DNA of 64,000 bases, taken from NCBI GenBank assembly GCA_027627225.1, contig CM051028.1, positions 24,176,364-24,240,363 of the forward strand, read 5' to 3'. The stretch's first letter is position 1. The number at the start of each line of letters is the position of its first letter. Shown here piece after piece: positions 59,382 to 64,000 of the stretch. Origin of the DNA: Congeria kusceri. Lineage: Eukaryota > Mollusca > Bivalvia > Myida > Dreissenidae. A program made the position numbers and the translations under genes. The notes under the pieces are model-generated. The model made no database searches. It was not told the DNA's origin and worked only from the letters and a program-made list of their open reading frames with translations.

Positions 59382-62345
59382 CTACTAACCAAAACATCAG
59401 CTCCAGGATTTCTTAAAATGTATCCATCAGAGAACAGAACGCAACGTTATTAATCCCCTGTATACTGAGACACAACAAAAAGCTTTTAAATGGTTATACA
59501 TTGATATTGGTCAAAACAGTTTTCCGATTTGTAATTGAATAACGGAATATAATTAAACGTTATTTAATATTGGAATAATATACCTTTTTTCATTAATACG
59601 CATTTTAAGGGCCTCTGCGGACTCGCAGGTCGCGCACCTGTTTGTTTATAGGCTCGATTCGAATAACATAAATTGGATTTAACGTGGATTTCAGCATGCA
59701 TCTAATATGTAATAGTATACATATCATGATGTGGTAATACTATTATTCAAGCTTGCAAGCGTTTGATAATATAAAATACTATCATGGAGGACCTGTTCAA
59801 ACATAAGTAAAACACTAAGCCGGTCGTTATTGGCGCATGACTTTACTGAATAATACACCGTTTAAACGATAACCGACCGCTTTGTGTTCGTTAACACACC
59901 ACTGTAACGGATTGAAAACTTATTTGTTTATGCTTTAACGATACATATTTGAATACCTTTTTGCAGACCATTATCATAGATGGTACATTGTATGTACGAT
60001 TCTTACATAACACGATTGGACTTATTGTCTTATGTTTAATATACTTTATAATCATTTAGTTGGCTTATATGGAAACACGATAGGCAGTATATATAGAATA
60101 AGTTGTTTAAATATTAATATCTATCAATTTAAAAACATTGGTTTTCAGGCCAACCATTCCATTTAACTGCTTTATTGAATAACACTTCCCCAGCAATAAC
60201 GTCAAGTTACCTTCTCAATAGCACTCTTGTGATGACACATGAACATGTGACAGAGCATTAGCAGTGTGGGGCAGTTGTCGAGAAAATACATATCTGGAAA
60301 TATCAGAAAAGGATGATCGAATACGTATCAGATAAAATGTTCCATATTTAGTAGAGATCTAAATCATTGTTTTTCATTGAATTATTGAATGTCTATATCA
60401 GTTACTATTAGCTCTGTATTTAACAAACAACATGCCATTTGGTTTATTTACATACAAAACTTACTCCACCCACTCTTTATATACGTTGAATCACAATAAG
60501 TTTAATTCATCGTACATGGTATATTGTAAACTTCTGTTCTTTGAATAACGAAAAACACTAATGAAGCTCTCTCTACGCAATACGTGTTTGAGTACATATA
60601 GCTTTAATTATTGCACGGGAGAAGTGGGTACGCGGGGAATAAATTGGCTTGTAGGAAATACAATTTGAAAGTGAATGTTAATGTATGATGCAAATTAAGA
60701 TCTAAGTATTTCTTTCAGTAATAGCGTGACACATACATGCAACACTATACATTCTACCATGTTTTTCAAACTTCCCCAAACTGATAATTCGTTATTTCCG
60801 GAATGTGTTCGCTTATGCAGCATATTCTTATATATCCACAAACCTCACAAAACTTGATAATGCAATGGAAAAGTTATATTATTTATGTTATCTTCAATTT
60901 ATACTTAAATATATTCAAACACAATTGAACGTGTTTAAAACTAACTTCATTTTGAACTCAAAATGCTGTTTACCGTAATGTCATCGACAAGATCGATGTA
61001 AAATGGACGTTCGCCTCGAAACATTTTAAATAAACTTAGATATGATTAAATGTGATCCAAGTTCACACAAAACTAAGTTTGTTATGCGTGTGTCAAAGTA
61101 CAGTAATCATCTTGCATCAAAAATGTCTATTGCATAGAATACTTACTATTGCAAACAGTTGAAATATTAGTAATATAAACTAATTATCAGTAACATAACA
61201 AAGTTCTTAGAAACATCCGTGTCAGCAAAACAGTTCGTTTTAAATGAATATGTGAATGTGACCATTGTAACAAAACGACAATTTACGTTAATAATTAATT
61301 ACATTTTTAATGACTATATATAGCCATTATTAATCGAAGTGTAGAGAACATGAATAAGTTGTTAGCCACAATCATTATGTTCTTTATTCGTTTGGCCATG
61401 GTAATTATCAAACAATACTTTTTGTTGTATTTCCTTTTGAATGCCTAACCTATAATAACAAATTGTGTTTTGTGAAACTAAAACTAATCTAGTCCGCATT
61501 TTTTTAATACTATGGTGTTGAAAGTTAACACCAACAATACTTTCAAGAAGAAAAAAGTCTCAAAACAATGACATTACCTGTGTACATGTAGCATATCATT
61601 TGCGACGATGTACAGAAACTGTGTTGTTTACTGTAAATACACAACATGCGTAAAACTATTATCGGGGTGCATTTTTGAACGTAAGGATTAATTTTGTCTT
61701 TATTTGTTGACATACAGCTATCAAATACACTAATTTGGGGATTTTTCAGGCATGGTCTTATTCGTAAAAAAACGTAAAATGTCAGACAATTCAATTACAT
61801 ATTGTAGCAGGTAGAGTAAGACCAGTATTATGACTTCAATTATCTGTTTTTATTTTTATGATAATTTTTCATTGACCCGTTGTTCATAAGCATGGCGTAA
61901 TTATTGACTTGTCTATATTCTCCGAGCAATTAATTATGTCTTCGTCTAGTAAACGTCTAGTTTCTTAGTAACCCCAATTGCGGGACTGTAGCAAAAATCC
62001 CTAATGTTAAAACTCTGTCATAAATCACTCATTGGGAGACTGCTTAAATTTACTGATTGGAAAACTGTATCACTTATTGCAGTTTTCGCTTTAAGAAAAT
62101 TAATCTTGTCGCGTTAACTAAGGTGTAACTGTAAATGCATTAATTCGCAGCAGAAAAGTAATAATTATATTGGAAGAAAAGACAAATATTAGATGTTTTT
62201 CTAGTATATTTAATCAGGATCCGTCCTTAATAGAAAATCTAGAAAGAAATCAGCTGCACTCTATACATCGTCACGGCTTGATATTTTCGTAGAGAATAGA
62301 TTGCGGTGTTGCTTGGTATATCTTCCTAGCCAAATAAGCCATTAT

Positions 62346-63640
62346 TAAGAGAGGATTGAGATCGGTTTAGATTGGATAAACCCTTTTTTAAACTGTTACA
62401 TAAATGTCTATGTAAACTCAAAGTTTAACTTTTATTCGATGTACAAAAAGGGTTATTTAGGATTGAAACGTTATTTTAGTATATTTGAAAGTATTACTGG
62501 TAATGTAATGATCTGTAGCAAAACAAACAGGTTAACACGGTAAACGCGTTATGACCATAAATAACTCTGTGAATGTAAAATAAGTTTAACAGGTATTGAA
62601 TTTCAGTGGAACAATATACGTGGTATCTGATTTTGCGAAAACTATATGTAGACACAATATACTATTTGATCGGACTGGTTAGGTGATACCAATAAAAAGG
62701 TATGTGTTTAATGATTTTATTACAATTCCTAGAAAATAGAAACATTCTTTTGAATCGATTTTAGCGAATGTGTGTGTAGTATTTTTGTACCGATTATTAC
62801 AAATTAATGTTTTATTTATTTTAATCTCGAGTATGCTTTCCCTTTAAATATTGGACATCGCACAACACATTTACTCATGTACTCCATGTGGTAATATTGT
62901 CATTAAAATGTCAACAATCCTGATTAATGTATGCAATAGCGAACATATAAAGCACATTTATCTCAGCTTTTTATTAATGGATCTATTTCCATCTGTTTTC
63001 ATCATCGAACGCTCAATGCGTAACATTTAAATTAAACAAAAATTACAAACGACATTAACATGCATATTAATTAAATGCACCGAGATTCTGAAAAATCTTG
63101 AATGTAGATCCACACTGCAGTATAATAATTAACCATTTAGTAGAAATACGCTTCATCGGTATGAAACATACCATATAATTAACAAACTATTTGTCATCAC
63201 ATGTTTTATTCCTTCAGTATGAAAATATATTCCACAATATGCATGTTTGTATGATCTGGCACACTAAAATTCAATATAAATATAGACAAAATAAATTAAA
63301 CTCCAGCTGAATCAGCAAGTTTTGCCAATAAAATGGAAAACACGTAATAAACACAAAACACAAATACGAATACGTCTGGGTCACCGCCTTGGAACTATAA
63401 AACTTATTTCTTAAGTACCTCTGTGCCAATCAATACCCATTGTTCGAAGTAGCTGTCCATGGAATATAATTCAATACATCATAATTTGGCAATAGTTATT
63501 ATGAGCGTTAATGGTGTTTATTCGTCCGAAACTGTTTCGTATTTACGAAAAGCATTTTATACTTTCTATGTTCGAAAACGCTTGGTAGGAACGGAATATA
63601 CAATAGTGTACATGCTGAATTACTCCAGAGGCATCACCAG
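62346..63640. other. No gene seen; shared 15-base motif
   Basis: AT-rich. GGGTCACCGCCTTGG at 63379-63393 is shared with about 30325-30339. Confidence 0.45.
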
Positions 63641-63859
63641 TTATCGAATACAGTACATAGACGATAAAACATACCAAACCGTTATGATTGCACCGATTTC
63701 AATACTTTTTTGTATTTGGATCGATAAGATAGCCATTGGAAACGATTTCTGCAAACTTTTATTTTTATTAACATATTTCTGGACTGCTGCTTTAAACTGT
63801 CCGTCAACAAGCGGGTAAAACAGTGTGCACCTATAAGTGTTATTATATGAATATCCCAC
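63641..63859 (-). CDS. Hypothetical ORF near the right edge (unrecognised)
   Basis: A 72-codon minus-strand frame (YPLVDGQFKAAVQKYVNKNK, then FPMAILSIQIQKS, then a short hydrophobic end) with plausible protein composition. Two other frames overlap it, on the plus strand (63459-63818) and on the minus strand (63682-63870). No domain is recognised, and the SKAVT-reading motif lies about 250 bases downstream on the same strand. The evidence does not distinguish coding from chance. Confidence 0.15.
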   Translation of the reverse strand: MGYSYNNTYRCTLFYPLVDGQFKAAVQKYVNKNKSLQKSFPMAILSIQIQKSIEIGAIITVWYVLSSMYCIR

Positions 63860-64000
63860 GAGTAATGCAACTGACGATCAAATTAGTTTAGAAAATAATA
63901 CAGATAGGTAATACATATTCACAAATCACGGCATGTACATATCGCAAGCAATAGTCAACACGCTGACTTCGGTTTGTGTATTACAAGTGTTTTATCTACA

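Larger units (their letters stand above)
54850..62345. repeat. Old tandem segmental duplication, block Y
   Basis: Diverged copy of block X, enlarged by the 2.9-kb satellite at 55079-57983. Its right end (61970-62215) also matches block C (31480-32050) in inverted orientation. Confidence 0.8.

Noticed and set aside
63459..63818. 119-codon plus-strand frame near the right edge
   Set aside because: It overlaps two other frames on the opposite strand, and its low-information composition gives no reason to prefer it.

Overview
The window is eukaryotic, non-coding-rich and AT-rich. It has no operons, no ribosome binding sites and no long unique ORFs. It is dominated by decayed transposons, tRNA-derived elements, palindromic MITEs, minisatellites and direct segmental duplications. 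The repeat repertoire points to a bivalve mollusc: a tRNA-headed SINE with the GGTTCGATCCCC box, a short-chain collagen C4-like pseudogene, and the palindromic repeat containing 'attagcctgtgcagtccg'. My best guess is a dreissenid mussel (Dreissena). This is recall and inference, not a database result.

Layout. 0-7.2 kb: a possible single-TM exon (554-714, minus) between two TIR elements, a dispersed TIR repeat, and a decayed non-LTR retrotransposon on the minus strand (2.6-5.3 kb) that has itself been invaded and locally duplicated. 7.6-16.3 kb: a degenerate CAGT-type array leading into a recent 4.2-kb tandem duplication, each unit carrying a CAGT array, about 1.8 kb of unique sequence, a 46-47-bp minisatellite and a short ORF. 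16.3-24.9 kb: microsatellites, foldback elements, a second retrotransposon remnant split by a 1.45-kb element, and a TIR element loaded with minisatellites. 25-29 kb: nested MITEs and several long hairpins. 29-33 kb: a diverged block related to other parts of the window. 33.8-37.5 kb: inverted pairs of tRNA-containing elements and CTCTCCG clusters around a 155-bp tandem repeat and a SINE. 37.8-38.35 kb: a short-chain collagen C4-like pseudogene with its TATA box and polyA signal still visible, the only confidently recognised host gene relic. 40.1-42.1 kb: a 1-kb tandem duplication bounded by long GC-rich palindromes. 46.3-48.2 kb: a third retrotransposon remnant (endonuclease/RT type). 48.4-62.3 kb: an old tandem duplication (X 48.4-54.2, Y 54.85-62.3), with a 2.9-kb near-perfect 66-bp satellite (44 units, one open frame) inserted in Y.

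No cooperating set of genes is visible. The most interesting material is structural: a family of terminal-inverted-repeat elements with tRNA-like internal segments, nested insertions that can be resolved from the reading frame or from an empty site inside the window, and a network of collinear diverged blocks suggesting repeated local duplication.
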